A DNA stretch of 63,598 bases from Planctomycetota bacterium. Its GTDB lineage: Bacteria > Planctomycetota > UBA1135 > JACQFD01. A program made the translations under genes and the position numbers. Under the pieces are notes generated by a model, which saw nothing but the letters and a program-made list of their open reading frames with translations, was not told the DNA's origin and made no database searches. Below, one piece after another: positions 9,304 through 20,400 of the stretch. Location: NCBI GenBank assembly GCA_016200225.1, contig JACQFD010000033.1:164175-227772 (forward strand). Direction: 5' to 3'. Numbering within the stretch: the stretch's first letter is position 1; the number at the start of each line of letters is the position of its first letter.

Positions 9304-11943
9304 CTACTGGCCAATCGTTAATTGTAAACCGTTCGTTTGTACGATCAGTCCGGGCACGTTTGCATCGTAAGCATACCCTTGTAAATAATACGTATTGCCG
9401 GCGATCTGCGGCGTCACCATGACTGGAAACACGACGGTTCCGGCCCCAGGCGATCCAAGCGATCCGGACGCATCGGCGAGCGCATAATCGATCCACGGAT
9501 CGGCGTAGGACGTAAGCCCGATCAGCGGATAATTAATATTACTCGTCTCCGCGAGGCCGACGACGAGGAGAACGCCCGTGCCTCCGACCGCGCCGGTCAA
9601 CCGCAATTCCATCGTGTCGCCACTTGTAAACGGTCCGGCGACGCCGAGCGTCGGAGCGCATCCGCCGGTGCCGACCGTCGAAACGCCGAACTGCCTGCGC
9701 AGGCCCCCGGAGGGCTTTATGTAGTGTCTATTCAATATGATTCGCGTCGAGGTATCGAAACTATCGGTTCGACTGCCGAGAATATCAATAAATCCGTCGC
9801 CGTCGAAATCCGCCGTCGCCGTGAGCGTGCCCGATTGTAGCAATGGCGGCGTCCATCCCGGACCGCTCGCGTAGGAAATGCCGAATCCCACAGAAGCGGA
9901 ATTCGAAGCCGTATATAACAAATCCGCCGAACCGTTGTTGTCGACGTCGTCGCCGAAGACCGCCAGCGGCGCGTCGATGCCGGGATATGCCACCAGCACT
10001 TTTTGCGCGCTGAAGTTTCCGTTCCCGGAATTCGACAGGATCGTTAAAAAGTAATTATAAGGAATGTACGAAATGTCGGGCAGGCCGTTGCCGTCGAAAT
10101 CGGCGACCGCGATCTGTCCCCGGTTGACGTCGACCGCGTCGGGACCGAATGACGGACCCAGCGTGAATGTATTATTTCCGTTATTGAAATAAACTCCGAG
10201 CGTGGCCTGCGAGGTGAGATACGTTTGTTGCGTTCCGGCAACGACGTCCATGAATCCGTCCATATTGAAATCGCCGATGCCGGCCGCCTGCGCGGAGAAA
10301 TACTGTCCGCCGAAGAACTTGCCGTGTCCATTGTTTACGAACTCGTAGCTACTCATCGTCGGTCCGTAATGTGAGTGAACGAGCAGTTCGTTGAATCCGT
10401 CATTATTAAAGTCCGCGACGAACTCCGCCAGCGGACTATTACGATAGACAGCCGGATTTTGATTCGGATTGAAGTCGACGCCGGAGGATCCCGCCGCGCC
10501 GTTGTCCTGGAGCGCGCCGCCGCCGGAATTTGTTAACATTCGCATTTCGACGAACGGTCCGCTAAAAGTCCCCTGCCGCAGGGAAACGACCAGATCGGGC
10601 ACGCCATCATTTGTAAAATCGCCGATGAAGCCGGGTCCTTCATAAACATAACCCGCGGGCGGCGCGGGCATCACGACCGGCACGGACGAAAGCGCGCCGA
10701 GTCCGTCGTTTCGATACGTGCCGCCGATGCTAAATTTGACATCGGGATCGCCGTCGCCGTCGAAATCACAAATCGAGCGCGCGTCGATTTCTCCAAGACC
10801 GACCGACTTTGGAATAATCTCGGATTTGATGGAACCATTACTATAAAAAACGTCCCGGCCCGCGACGAGATCGACATCGCCGTCGTGTTCCATGTCGACC
10901 GCTCCCGCGAGGTGAAACGCGCCGAGTCCCGGGATTTCGTACGCCTCCGTGAACACGCCTCCTTTATTTAATGATACTCGAAATATCGAAACGCCCGAAT
11001 TCACCGGCGGCGTGTAACCACCTCCGCCACCGCCGCCGCAGCATACGCCGTCGAGGTCGCCGTCATTATCAATATCCGCGAAGTCGGTCGCGGGGCCGCC
11101 CATCACGAGCGGCTCCAATACAAATGTCGCGGCTCCGGTCCGGCGCAAAACCGAATAATCAATCATGAAAAACGAAACGATGTCCGTGTCGCCATCATTA
11201 TCAATATCGCCCGCCGCGAGCATCGCTTCATAAGTATACGGAAGACCGAAGTGCGACTGCGTCTGGCCGACGCCGTTTACAATTGGCACGATGTCGATGC
11301 TGTCGTATCGCGCAACCGCGAGATCCGCCCGGCCGTCGCCGTTGGCGTCGAGCGTCACCGAGTCGAACGGAGATCCGACAGGCGAAATGGAGATGGTCGA
11401 ACTTGTAACAAATGCGTGCGGACCGTTGAAATAAATCCTGATCGTGCCCTGCATGATCACAGCGATGTCGTTGAACGAATCATTATTAAAATCGGCGATC
11501 TGCACGCCGTACACGCCGGCCGACTGCGACAGTTTCTTAAACATCGTCGCGCCGCCGGTTCCGTTCGACATGAATACAAATACGTCGTTCTGGATCGAGA
11601 ACACGAAGTCATCATAATTATCCGCGTTCAGTTGCCCCTTGGCGGCGGACTGGATCGACGACTGCGAACCGGTCGTGATAATATCCGAATTCCACGACGG
11701 GACGAGGTTGCCCTGCGTATCGTTGAGCCAGCATTGAAAATTAATAGCTCCGGAAGTGTTCTTCGAGGGCCACCAGCCGACCGCGTCGGCGTACCCGTCG
11801 CCGTTCAGATCGAGCGTTTTTAGTATCCTGTTATATTCTCCCGTCACGACCGTCGCCGCATGGAATGGAGGCGAGTTCCCCGTCTGCTGAGCCGCGGCGA
11901 GTCCGGCGAAAATAACTACAAAAATCGTGGCGAGAGTCTTCAT
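9304..11943 (-). CDS. secreted FG-GAP/VCBS repeat protein
   Basis: An 879-residue exported protein built of FG-GAP (VCBS) beta-propeller repeats with Ca-binding-like loops such as DFNNDGFNELL, DIDNDGDTDIV, DVDNNGSADLL and DFDGDGDPDV, about a dozen in all. ATG 11943 is chosen because it opens a signal peptide (MKTLATIFVVIFAGLAAAQ) and has a good GAGGT eight bases upstream; a longer frame from 12036 would bury this signal. The last 110 residues form a distinct beta-rich domain (TSGDTMELRLTGAVGGTG, then NTYYLQGYAYD) that I associate with Planctomycetota surface proteins. A fragment of a related domain lies at 63141-63296. The likely role is cell-surface or extracellular adhesion or binding; the ligand is unknown. 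Confidence 0.9.
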   Translation of the reverse strand: MKTLATIFVVIFAGLAAAQQTGNSPPFHAATVVTGEYNRILKTLDLNGDGYADAVGWWPSKNTSGAINFQCWLNDTQGNLVPSWNSDIITTGSQSSIQSAAKGQLNADNYDDFVFSIQNDVFVFMSNGTGGATMFKKLSQSAGVYGVQIADFNNDSFNDIAVIMQGTIRIYFNGPHAFVTSSTISISPVGSPFDSVTLDANGDGRADLAVARYDSIDIVPIVNGVGQTQSHFGLPYTYEAMLAAGDIDNDGDTDIVSFFMIDYSVLRRTGAATFVLEPLVMGGPATDFADIDNDGDLDGVCCGGGGGGGYTPPVNSGVSIFRVSLNKGGVFTEAYEIPGLGAFHLAGAVDMEHDGDVDLVAGRDVFYSNGSIKSEIIPKSVGLGEIDARSICDFDGDGDPDVKFSIGGTYRNDGLGALSSVPVVMPAPPAGYVYEGPGFIGDFTNDGVPDLVVSLRQGTFSGPFVEMRMLTNSGGGALQDNGAAGSSGVDFNPNQNPAVYRNSPLAEFVADFNNDGFNELLVHSHYGPTMSSYEFVNNGHGKFFGGQYFSAQAAGIGDFNMDGFMDVVAGTQQTYLTSQATLGVYFNNGNNTFTLGPSFGPDAVDVNRGQIAVADFDGNGLPDISYIPYNYFLTILSNSGNGNFSAQKVLVAYPGIDAPLAVFGDDVDNNGSADLLYTASNSASVGFGISYASGPGWTPPLLQSGTLTATADFDGDGFIDILGSRTDSFDTSTRIILNRHYIKPSGGLRRQFGVSTVGTGGCAPTLGVAGPFTSGDTMELRLTGAVGGTGVLLVVGLAETSNINYPLIGLTSYADPWIDYALADASGSLGSPGAGTVVFPVMVTPQIAGNTYYLQGYAYDANVPGLIVQTNGLQLTIGQ

Positions 11944-12235
11944 ATTAATTACCTCGGAGATTGGAGTTGCTCGATCCATGCAAAAATCGACCGGCGTCGG
12001 ACTAATAGCAATAATACGCCCCGCGGACGCGCGCAAGTTTTTGTAAACATACGCGCGCGACCCGAATTACTATAATTCTGCTCAAAATTCTGCGCGGGCG
12101 AAACGGGGACCAACGCTGTTGCCGCGCGGAGCGATCCGCGCGCCTCGGGTGATTTGCGCCGATTCTAGGCGCCGGCGTTCGCGGCGCGCAACGTGTCACG
12201 TAAAAATTTTGTTCCGTGAAAATTTCGCGGCGACT

Positions 12236-13777
12236 TTACACCCTGCGCCAGCGAACACCTTCCTTGGTGTCTTCTACTACGACACGACGGGCGGCGAGCT
12301 TTGTTCGAATTTCGTCGCTCCGCGCAAAATCGCGGTTTTGACGCGCGGTTTGTCGTTCCGCCACAAGACGATCGATCTCTGCGCGTTCTTCCGGCGCGAG
12401 TTCCTCCGGAGTCAACACATCGAAGATCGCGTCGAACTCGCCAAGGAATGCCAATATCAATTCGATTTGTTCTTTTGTTAATTTCAACGACGCGCCGCCA
12501 GCGGTTCTGACATTATTTAAGAGTCCGAAAACCGCGGCCGTGGCTTCCGCGGCATTCATGTCGTCGTCGAGCGCCGCGTCGAAGGCTGCGCGCGTTTTTT
12601 GTAACATCTCATCGACGGCGACCGCCGCCGCCGCCGCCGGACGCAGCGTTTTCAAATCGACGACGAACGCGTCGAGCCGTTCGATCGCGCCCTTCGCGTC
12701 GCGCATCGAGTCCCACGTGAAGTTGAGCGGCGTTCTGTAATGAGCGCGTTGTAACAAAAACCGCAAATGCCGCGGCTCGAACCCTCGCGCGACGACGTCG
12801 TCGACGGAATATACATTTCCGAGGCTTTTCGACATTTTGCCGCCGTCGACCTGCAGGAACTTCACGTGCATCCAATAATTTACAAATGGCTTGCCCGTCG
12901 CCGCCTCGCTCTGCGCGATTTCGCATTCGTGATGCGGGAATATCAAATCCTCGCCGCCGGTGTGGATGTCGAGAGTATCGCCGAGGTATTTGCGGGCCAT
13001 GGCCGAGCATTCGATATGCCAGCCGGGAAAACCGTGCTCTCCAAAGCGCGATTTCCATTTCATGATATGTTTAGAATCGCTTTTCCAGAGCGCGAAATCC
13101 GCCGGATGCTTCTTTTCCGGATTGATATCGATTCGCGCGCCGGCCTCGAGCGCGTCGACGCGGTTTCCCGAGAGTCCGCCGTAGTTTTCGAACCGGCTTA
13201 CTTCATAATAAATATTAGCATTCTCCGGTCCCGACCGGTAGGCGGCGCCGCGTTTTAGTAATAATTCGATAATCTCGAGCATTTCCGCGATGTGATCGCT
13301 CGCGCGCGGCCGGTGCTCGGGCGGTTTCGCGCGCAAACGCTTCATATCGCCCTCGAACATATTTGTAATTTCGCGCGCCACCTGCCACGGATCGAGTCCG
13401 CGATTTCGCGCTTCCATTTCCATGCGATCCTCGCCGTGATCCTCGTCCTCCTGCGTGAAATGTCCGACGTCGGTCAGATTCATCACCTGCGTCACGCGAA
13501 GTCCGCGCCGTTCGAGCACGCGACGTAACAAATCCGCGAACAGGAACGCGCGGTAGTTTCCGACGTGCGGCCGCCGGTAAACGGTCGGACCGCAATGATA
13601 CATTTTCACGCGGCCGGATTCGGCGGGTTTGAATACTTCGATCTTGCGTGTCGCGGTATTATAAAATTGTAGCGGCAATGGATGAATTTCCTCGAGAATC
13701 GATTCGACGGCGACGCAGTCTAAACGCCGGCCGCGCCGCTTGGAAAACCAAGTCCAGTTCCTACGCTCGCGACCCAT
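12236..13777 (-). CDS. cysS: cysteine--tRNA ligase
   Basis: Class I synthetase that charges tRNA-Cys. It has the zinc-binding/active-site start CGPTVYRRPHVGNYRAF (the HIGH-like motif is PHVGN), then HTGGEDLIFPHHECEIAQSE and the KMSKS loop as GKMSKSLGN. The helical anticodon-binding C-terminus ends in a small basic tail. ATG 13777, with GGAG five bases upstream, gives 513 residues and a basic 33-residue extension absent from typical enzymes. TTG at 13678, with GAGGA ten bases upstream, would begin right at the conserved LPLQFYNT, so the start is uncertain. The minus-strand gap downstream (11944-12235) holds only the FG-GAP promoter region. Confidence 0.95.
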   Translation of the reverse strand: MGRERRNWTWFSKRRGRRLDCVAVESILEEIHPLPLQFYNTATRKIEVFKPAESGRVKMYHCGPTVYRRPHVGNYRAFLFADLLRRVLERRGLRVTQVMNLTDVGHFTQEDEDHGEDRMEMEARNRGLDPWQVAREITNMFEGDMKRLRAKPPEHRPRASDHIAEMLEIIELLLKRGAAYRSGPENANIYYEVSRFENYGGLSGNRVDALEAGARIDINPEKKHPADFALWKSDSKHIMKWKSRFGEHGFPGWHIECSAMARKYLGDTLDIHTGGEDLIFPHHECEIAQSEAATGKPFVNYWMHVKFLQVDGGKMSKSLGNVYSVDDVVARGFEPRHLRFLLQRAHYRTPLNFTWDSMRDAKGAIERLDAFVVDLKTLRPAAAAAVAVDEMLQKTRAAFDAALDDDMNAAEATAAVFGLLNNVRTAGGASLKLTKEQIELILAFLGEFDAIFDVLTPEELAPEERAEIDRLVAERQTARQNRDFARSDEIRTKLAARRVVVEDTKEGVRWRRV

Positions 13778-13850
13778 TTCCGCTCCAATTCAAATCGCCT
13801 CGATTTTTGTCGGAAATTACATCCCGTGCCTCGTTGATACCGCAGCACCC

Positions 13851-15821
13851 ATGAAGGTCCCCTGTCTCGTCGTGCTTGCCCTCGCCGGTTTCTTACAAAA
13901 CCCCGCGGACAAGCCCGGACTCCCTTACAATGTTGAACTCCTCGATAAATTGAAGGAGCCGGCTGCGTCGTCGCGCCGCGAAGCCGCGCTCGAACTTGCA
14001 AAGATGGGAGCGGATGCCCGCGCCGCGGTTCCTGACCTTGGAAAACTCCTCGTCGACGCCGATGGAGGCGTGCGCGCAGCCGCGACATTCGCGCTCGGCG
14101 AAATCGGACTCGGCGCCGTCGATACCGTGCCGACGCTCGGCCGCAATTTGACCGCCGACAAGGATGTTAATGTTCGAAAGGAAAGCGCGGCCGCGATCGG
14201 TAAGATCGGGCCAAAGGGAATCAAAGCGCTGCCAATATTATTAAAATCGTTCCGGCAGGAAGGCGACGCCGACGTGCGGGCGGCGATTTCGACGGCGATC
14301 GCGCGCGTCGGTCCCCAAGTTAAAGAAACGCACGCCGCGCTCGCCGACGCGATCGGCGATCCGTCGCCCGAAATTCGCGAATTAGCATTAATAACATTGG
14401 GAAAAATCGGCCCCGCCGCCCGCCCGGCGCTCCCCGCGATCGAAAAAGCGGCGAAGGATACTAATGAAAAGATCGCGCTGGCCGCGCAAACTGCGCAATT
14501 GCGCGTCAACGGCGAAGTCGAGGAACCCGCGCCCGTGAACGACGCCGCGGCAAAGTTCGAATTGCCCGAATGGAATGCATTTTCGATTCCCGAATTAATA
14601 AATTTACTAAAAAGCCCGACGCCTTCGACGCGAATCAAGGCGATATATCAATTATTGAAGCATAAGAAAGATTCCGATACTTCGAAACCGTGGCAGTCGC
14701 TGCCGGGCGCGTTCGCGCTCCTGCTGAAGGAAGACCCCGAACCGGCGGTGCGCGCGGCGGCGGCGTACGGAATCGGACAGATCGGCCAGTTCAACGCGGA
14801 ATTGACCCGCGCGCTCGGCGATTTTGATACGAATGTTCGCGTCGAGGCCGCGCGCGCGTTCGGCACGCTCGGAGTCAAAGCTAAAGAAGGCGCGAAGGCT
14901 CTCGCGCAAAGTCATATTTCCGACATCGCCGGACCGGTGCGAAAAGCGAGCTCGGAAGCGCTCCGAACGATGGAAAAGGAATTGATTAAAATAAACAAAA
15001 CCGCCGGCGTGTCGGGTTTTTATCAAGATGTCGTGGCGGCGCTGCTCGACGGAACGCGCAAAGCCGACGAAGAAATCCGCGCGCGCGCGGCGCTCGCGCT
15101 CGGCGAGTACGGGCCGAATGCAAAGGATGCCGTGACGCCGCTTTGCCAATTGTTAAAAGACCCTTACAATTACGTCCGCGTGACCGCCGCGAGCGCCCTC
15201 GGAGAACTCGGCGGCGATGCGCAACAAAAAGCCACGGGGCCGCTTGAGGAATTGTTAAATGATAAGGATCCGCGCGTCAAGCGCCGCGCGCACGAATCGT
15301 TAGTAAAACTCGGCAGGATTCAAATCCCAAAACCCGTCGCCGTCGCGCCGCCTGTTTCAACGGCTCCCACCGCGGCTCCTCCGACGACCGTCGATCCAAA
15401 GCCTGCGACGCCGCCCGAGTCTCAACCAACGGCGCCCGATCCGGGTAAAGTCGCCGTCGCGAAACCGATGCCGGGAACGCTCGAAGCTGCCGTCGCCGAA
15501 CTTCTCGACGGCGAGGGCGGCATCACGGAGCCGTCGTCAAAGATCGAAAACGGAAAAGTGTTGCTAAATTTACAACTGGCCCACGACCGTTTCGACGAAG
15601 GCATGGCCCACGGCGACGCCGTCCGTCTTTCGTTAAAGTTACTGATGGGGATTGACAAAATCGACGAGCTCTATATACATTTCATCGCCAAAAATGGCCG
15701 CCTGCTCCGCTCGTACAAAGTCACGCGCGCGAAAGCCGCGCCTTTCTTTGAAAAAGCCGACGATCCATTCGAACGCCGGCGGGCCCGCGAGTGGTGGGGC
15801 GAGATGTCTGAACGGATTTGA
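13851..15821 (+). CDS. exported HEAT-repeat protein
   Basis: A 656-residue protein with an N-terminal signal peptide (MKVPCLVVLALAGFLQNPAD), which fixes the start at ATG 13851 rather than an earlier frame. About 12 HEAT/PBS-lyase-like repeats follow, recognisable by recurring AALELAKMGADARAAVPDL, AVRAAAAYGIGQIG and VRVTAASALGELGGDA units up to residue 490. A Pro/Thr-rich linker (about 495-545) precedes a C-terminal 100-residue globular domain ending WWGEMSERI. HEAT solenoids act as protein-binding scaffolds; here in the periplasm or on the surface. The partner is unknown. It is followed after 12 bases by another exported protein, probably co-transcribed. Confidence 0.85.
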   Translation: MKVPCLVVLALAGFLQNPADKPGLPYNVELLDKLKEPAASSRREAALELAKMGADARAAVPDLGKLLVDADGGVRAAATFALGEIGLGAVDTVPTLGRNLTADKDVNVRKESAAAIGKIGPKGIKALPILLKSFRQEGDADVRAAISTAIARVGPQVKETHAALADAIGDPSPEIRELALITLGKIGPAARPALPAIEKAAKDTNEKIALAAQTAQLRVNGEVEEPAPVNDAAAKFELPEWNAFSIPELINLLKSPTPSTRIKAIYQLLKHKKDSDTSKPWQSLPGAFALLLKEDPEPAVRAAAAYGIGQIGQFNAELTRALGDFDTNVRVEAARAFGTLGVKAKEGAKALAQSHISDIAGPVRKASSEALRTMEKELIKINKTAGVSGFYQDVVAALLDGTRKADEEIRARAALALGEYGPNAKDAVTPLCQLLKDPYNYVRVTAASALGELGGDAQQKATGPLEELLNDKDPRVKRRAHESLVKLGRIQIPKPVAVAPPVSTAPTAAPPTTVDPKPATPPESQPTAPDPGKVAVAKPMPGTLEAAVAELLDGEGGITEPSSKIENGKVLLNLQLAHDRFDEGMAHGDAVRLSLKLLMGIDKIDELYIHFIAKNGRLLRSYKVTRAKAAPFFEKADDPFERRRAREWWGEMSERI

Positions 15822-15833
15822 TATTAATTATTA

Positions 15834-17429
15834 ATGATGAACGCCCATTTCGATCGATGGTTGTTTCGATGCCTCCCGGCGGCGATGTTGACGCTTGGAA
15901 CGATCGCGCCGCCGCATGCGAACTTCGATCATTATCAAGACACGAAATTCGGATTCCGCTTCGAACCGCCGAACAACTGGAAACAACAGGCCGTTTCGCT
16001 GAACGAGCCTTGGATTATTGCAAAATTTCAGTGCGACAAGATCGATGTTTCGTTCGAAACGGCATGGGGAACCGAACACCGCGCGGAATTGTTAATTTTT
16101 GGATTTCCGGCGGGCGGCGGCGAAAAGAACCCGTTCAAGGCCGAACTTAAGAATCCGCAGGCAAATTATACTGAATATCTACAAAAGCGTTTCGGCATCG
16201 ATTTTCATTATGAAGTCGAGAATCGCGAGACGCCGCTCGGAAGCACGACGGCCATTGTAAACGATGTCGCGGTACCCGTGAACGATACGTATCCGCGCCA
16301 CGGCGCGCTCCGGATCGTGAGCTGGACTTATCATTTGCAAGACGTCGACATCGTTATACAGATCGAAGTCGTCGCAAATGCGCTCGCGAAGCGGCGGCCG
16401 GACATGGATGCATCGTTTAAATCGTTCAAGTCCATTCCGCGCGCCGAGGCCGCGAAAAATGCGCCCAAGACCGCCATCAGTTCGTTCGAAGAACTACAAA
16501 AGCTCACTCCCGAGGAGCGCAAGTCGCGGCGCGTCGCGATGGCGGAAGCCGCTTATGCAAAAGTAAAGGCGGGCATGCCGCAGGGCTGGACCGCGAGTTT
16601 CGAGGGGCGTTTTTATGTATTGAGCCACACCGATCAGAAGTTCGTCGCCAAGATCACCGGCCTCGGAACGGCCATATTCGACTGGCTCGATAAGAATCTC
16701 GAATTTATTGGAAAGGGCGAATTTGTTAGAAAGCCTATTCTTAGAATCTGCGCCGAATCGGTCGAGTATCAGGGTCTCCGCCGTTCGGAATTCTGGTGGG
16801 GCGGAACCAATCTCGAAATTGTGACTTACAAAGACGAGGACGACGGCTCGGCGAGCAGCGCGTTTCATGATTTTAACAAAGCCGCGCTCCGCCACTGGCT
16901 CTCGGAGCGCGACGCCGAATTCGAAATGTCGATGCCGCCGTGGCTCGCGGAGGGTTTATATCAACTTTTCGAATATTCGCGAATCAAGGAAGGAAATTTA
17001 ATATTTCCCGTGAACGTGCGCGAATTGGACAATCTCCGCGACGTGATTCGCGCGCACAAAGCCGTTCGGGCGCGCGAAATGTTAACAAGCACGGATCCCG
17101 GACCCATTCATAACAATCCCGACCGCGACCAGCACGCGGCGCTCGCGCGGTTTTTTCTGGCCGGACTCGGTTCGAAAGACGCCAAATACCGCGATCTTTT
17201 CCATAATTATATTAAGTCATACCGGTGGGCGATCGGTGAAATTAAGAAAGAAGGCGCGGCGCCGATCGCCGAAGAGGGCGAGGCCGGTAACAAGAACCGG
17301 CGCGAATTCTGGAATTCCAGAGTGAATAAGATCTCCGACAAAGCGGCCGAACGCGCATTTGCGTCGATGCGCGAGCCTGACTGGAAGGCGCTCGAACTCG
17401 ATTATTATAATAGTATAACGATCCAGTAA
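15834..17429 (+). CDS. exported protein with DUF1570-like C-terminal half
   Basis: A 531-residue protein with a signal-like N-terminus (LPAAMLTLGTIAPPHA). Residues 35-190 form a domain starting YQDTKFGFRFEPPNNW. The C-terminal half contains YVLSHTDQKFVAKITG and WLAEGLYQLFEY, resembling the DUF1570-type proteins common in Planctomycetota. These resemble gluzincin-like peptidases, but I see no HExxH, so activity is doubtful. The start is a double ATG with no Shine-Dalgarno. It lies in a run with the HEAT protein upstream and the kinase gene downstream, although the kinase appears to have its own promoter at 17442-17470. Confidence 0.7.
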   Translation: MMNAHFDRWLFRCLPAAMLTLGTIAPPHANFDHYQDTKFGFRFEPPNNWKQQAVSLNEPWIIAKFQCDKIDVSFETAWGTEHRAELLIFGFPAGGGEKNPFKAELKNPQANYTEYLQKRFGIDFHYEVENRETPLGSTTAIVNDVAVPVNDTYPRHGALRIVSWTYHLQDVDIVIQIEVVANALAKRRPDMDASFKSFKSIPRAEAAKNAPKTAISSFEELQKLTPEERKSRRVAMAEAAYAKVKAGMPQGWTASFEGRFYVLSHTDQKFVAKITGLGTAIFDWLDKNLEFIGKGEFVRKPILRICAESVEYQGLRRSEFWWGGTNLEIVTYKDEDDGSASSAFHDFNKAALRHWLSERDAEFEMSMPPWLAEGLYQLFEYSRIKEGNLIFPVNVRELDNLRDVIRAHKAVRAREMLTSTDPGPIHNNPDRDQHAALARFFLAGLGSKDAKYRDLFHNYIKSYRWAIGEIKKEGAAPIAEEGEAGNKNRREFWNSRVNKISDKAAERAFASMREPDWKALELDYYNSITIQ

Positions 17430-17441
17430 AGTCTCCGGCAT

Positions 17442-17470
17442 TTGAAAAGTAGTATCGTTCGCGTTAAGTT
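17442..17470 (+). promoter_or_regulatory. sigma-70-like promoter, probably giving a leaderless kinase mRNA
   Basis: TTGAAA (17442-17447), a 17-base spacer and TAAGTT (17465-17470). The -10 box ends six bases before the TTG start codon at 17477, so transcription would begin at or next to that codon. This agrees with the absence of any Shine-Dalgarno, and with the stop codon at 17465-17467 that prevents an earlier start. Confidence 0.5.
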
Positions 17471-17476
17471 GGCCGC

Positions 17477-20400
17477 TTGCCACCGCCTTCTCCATCGTCG
17501 ACCGGATTTTCCGGAGAGCCGCGTCCGAATTTGCGCGGCCTCGCCGGATTCGAGCTCCAACAAGAAATCGGGAGCGGTTCGACCGGCACTGTTTATTTAG
17601 CAACGCTTCGCAAGGCGCTGCGCGGGCTTTCCGCGGGCGATCGCGTGGCGATCAAATTCCTGCACCAGCATCTGCTTGACGATCCGGCGGCGCGAAGCCG
17701 GTTTTTAAGGGAGGCCCGCGCCGGTCTGAATGTTCGAAACCCGAATCTCGTCCGCGTGTTCGCGGCCGACGAAGCGCAAGTGCTCGGTTCGCCCGTTTTG
17801 TATATTGTGATGGAACTCGTCGAGGGGTCGACGCTGCGCGATCTTCTAAAGGATGGGCCGCTGCCGGAACCGCTCGTGCGTTCGATCGGCGAACAGGTTT
17901 CGCGCGGAATCGCCGCATTGCACTCGACCGGAACTGTGCATTTGGATATCAAGCCGGAAAATGTAGTATTCGCGCCGGGCGGCCGCGCCGTTGTGATGGA
18001 TCTCGGTTTCGCGCGCTCGCTTTCGCCCGCGACCGAATCCGAGCATGTGGAAATGCGCGCGTTCGCGGGCTCCGTCGCCTACGCTTCGCCCGAGCGCCTC
18101 CGCGGGCAGCTCCCGGCCGCGCAATCGGATGTATATTCCATCGGAATATTATTATTTGAAATCGCGACCGGCGACCGGCCGTTTCCCGGGAACGATCCTA
18201 CAACTGTATTGCACGGACACTTGGAGAATCCGGCGCCCGCCGTTTCGAGCAAGAATCCGCGAGTCTCGCCGTTTCTCGACGCGGTCGTAGCCAAATGTTT
18301 GGAAAAAACGCCAACATTAAGATTCGCCGACGCGGACGAACTGGCGCAGGTTCTTAATAAAGCCGAGAGCTCGGCGTTCTGGCAGGAAAAGCTCGCCGAA
18401 CGCGCGCGCCTCGGCGCGCCGGGACTTTTGCGCCGCACGCACTTGACTCCATTTCAGGGACGCGAAACCGAATTGCACGAACTCGAGGCGGCCTACGCAC
18501 GCTGCGCCGCGGGCGCGTTCCGCACGGTCGAAATCATCGGCGAAACCGGAATCGGCAAGACTCGCCTCGTCGACGAATTTGTAGCAAGAGCGCAATTATC
18601 CGACGATCCTCCCGTCGCGTTTTACGGCCGCTGCCGGAAAAGTGAAGAATCGCAGCCCGCGGAAGCATTTGTATCGATGCTCGAACGCTACCTCGGCGCT
18701 CCGGCGGGTTCGGCTTCCGACGTCCACACGGCGCGGCGCTTTCGCGGACTCATTCCGACCGCGCAGGCGAATATTATTATTGATTTTCTGCGCGGCCGGC
18801 GCGGCGAGGATGCAATATTACAATTCTCGCGCGCCGTCGCGGATTTTTTCGAAGCTCTGGCGAAAGAACATCCGATCATTGCATTTCTCGACGGCGCGGA
18901 CGAAGGCGACGCGCCTTCCGCGCGGATTGCGAATGCCATCATCGAGCGCGCGCCGGCCGGCGCATGTTTCGTTATCGGCCACCGGCCGGTCGCGGCTCCG
19001 GTCGACGCCTCGATCGAGAGCGCGCGGCAGAGGAAATGTTTAATTACAATTGCGCTCGGCACGCTGTCCGCTTCGGACATCGCGGCGATCATCGATCAAT
19101 TGATCGCGCCCGGTGAGGATCGCCTCGCGCTGCGCGACGTGCTGACGCGCGTGACGGCGGGCAATCCCGGACACCTCTCCGAATCGCTCCGGACGCTGCG
19201 GGCTTCGGGCGCGCTCGAGCAGACCGAACCCGCGACCGCATTGCAATCATTAAGAATCGCGAAGCCGATCAGTAGCATACCAATTCCGGAGTCGCTCGCT
19301 GAGGCGATTCGCACGCGCTTGAACGCGCTCGATCCGATCGAACGGCAGGCGCTCTCGCTCGTCGCGGCCGCGGGCGATCGTTGCGACGCGGAATTGTTAG
19401 TCGCAGCGTTCGGCGGCGACGAAATGTCATGGTTGCGGACGCTCTCGCGCCTCGAGACGCAGCACAGTTTATTATCATCCGTCGCGGGAACGTTTCGATT
19501 CGCCCGCCCGATCGTCCGCGAGGTTATTTACAATTCGCTCGATCGCGAGGAACGGCGGAAAACGCACGGCGCGTTCGCGATCGCGCTCGAAAAGCGCCTC
19601 GGAGCCAATTCTACAGATCGCGACCGCCTGCGCGTCGCCGAGCATGCGCGCCGCTCGTCGAACACGATGTTAGCGTTAAAATATCTACCAAAGCTCGCCG
19701 ACAATTTCCGCCGCCGCGGACTTTTCGAGCGCGCCCTCGTCCTGGCGCGGTCGGCGATCGAATTGTTAAATACACTTCCGCGTAAACAAAAACCGCTGCT
19801 CGAGTCGAGATTCGACGCGCTGTCGACGATCGCCGAGTGCGCGTCGCGCATGGGGAATCGCATGTTGGAGCGGCGGACGCTCGAAAAGTGCGCCCGCATT
19901 GCTACGTATCTTCAAGACACGTCGCGTCTCGCGCGTACGCTGCTTTCGCTCGGCCGATTATCCTATTCCACGGGGCGCTACCTCGTTGCGGCATCCTATC
20001 TGAATCGCGCGATCGAACGCGCCGCGGAGGCCGGCGACCGGCGCACCGAATCGGAGGCATTATTAGCTAAGTCTATTGTAATATCCTATTCCGGCGACCC
20101 GGGACAGGCGGGCCCGCTGCTCGACCGCGCGCTCGAACTCGCGAACGATGCCGACCTGCGGGCGCGTATTTTATTACAATTGGGACTCCGGGGCATGAAC
20201 CTCGACCGCCCCGATCTCGCAATGCCACAAATCGAGCAGGCGCAGGCCGCGTTCAAAGAATTAAAGATGCCGGCGGCGCTCGCCGCCGCGCATTTTCAAC
20301 TCGGCCGGTGCCGCGCCGACGTCGGACAGCTCGCGCAGGCGCGCCGCGATTTGGATAAAGCGTTCACGCTCGCGCGCGAGACGGGCGAGCGGCGCACGGA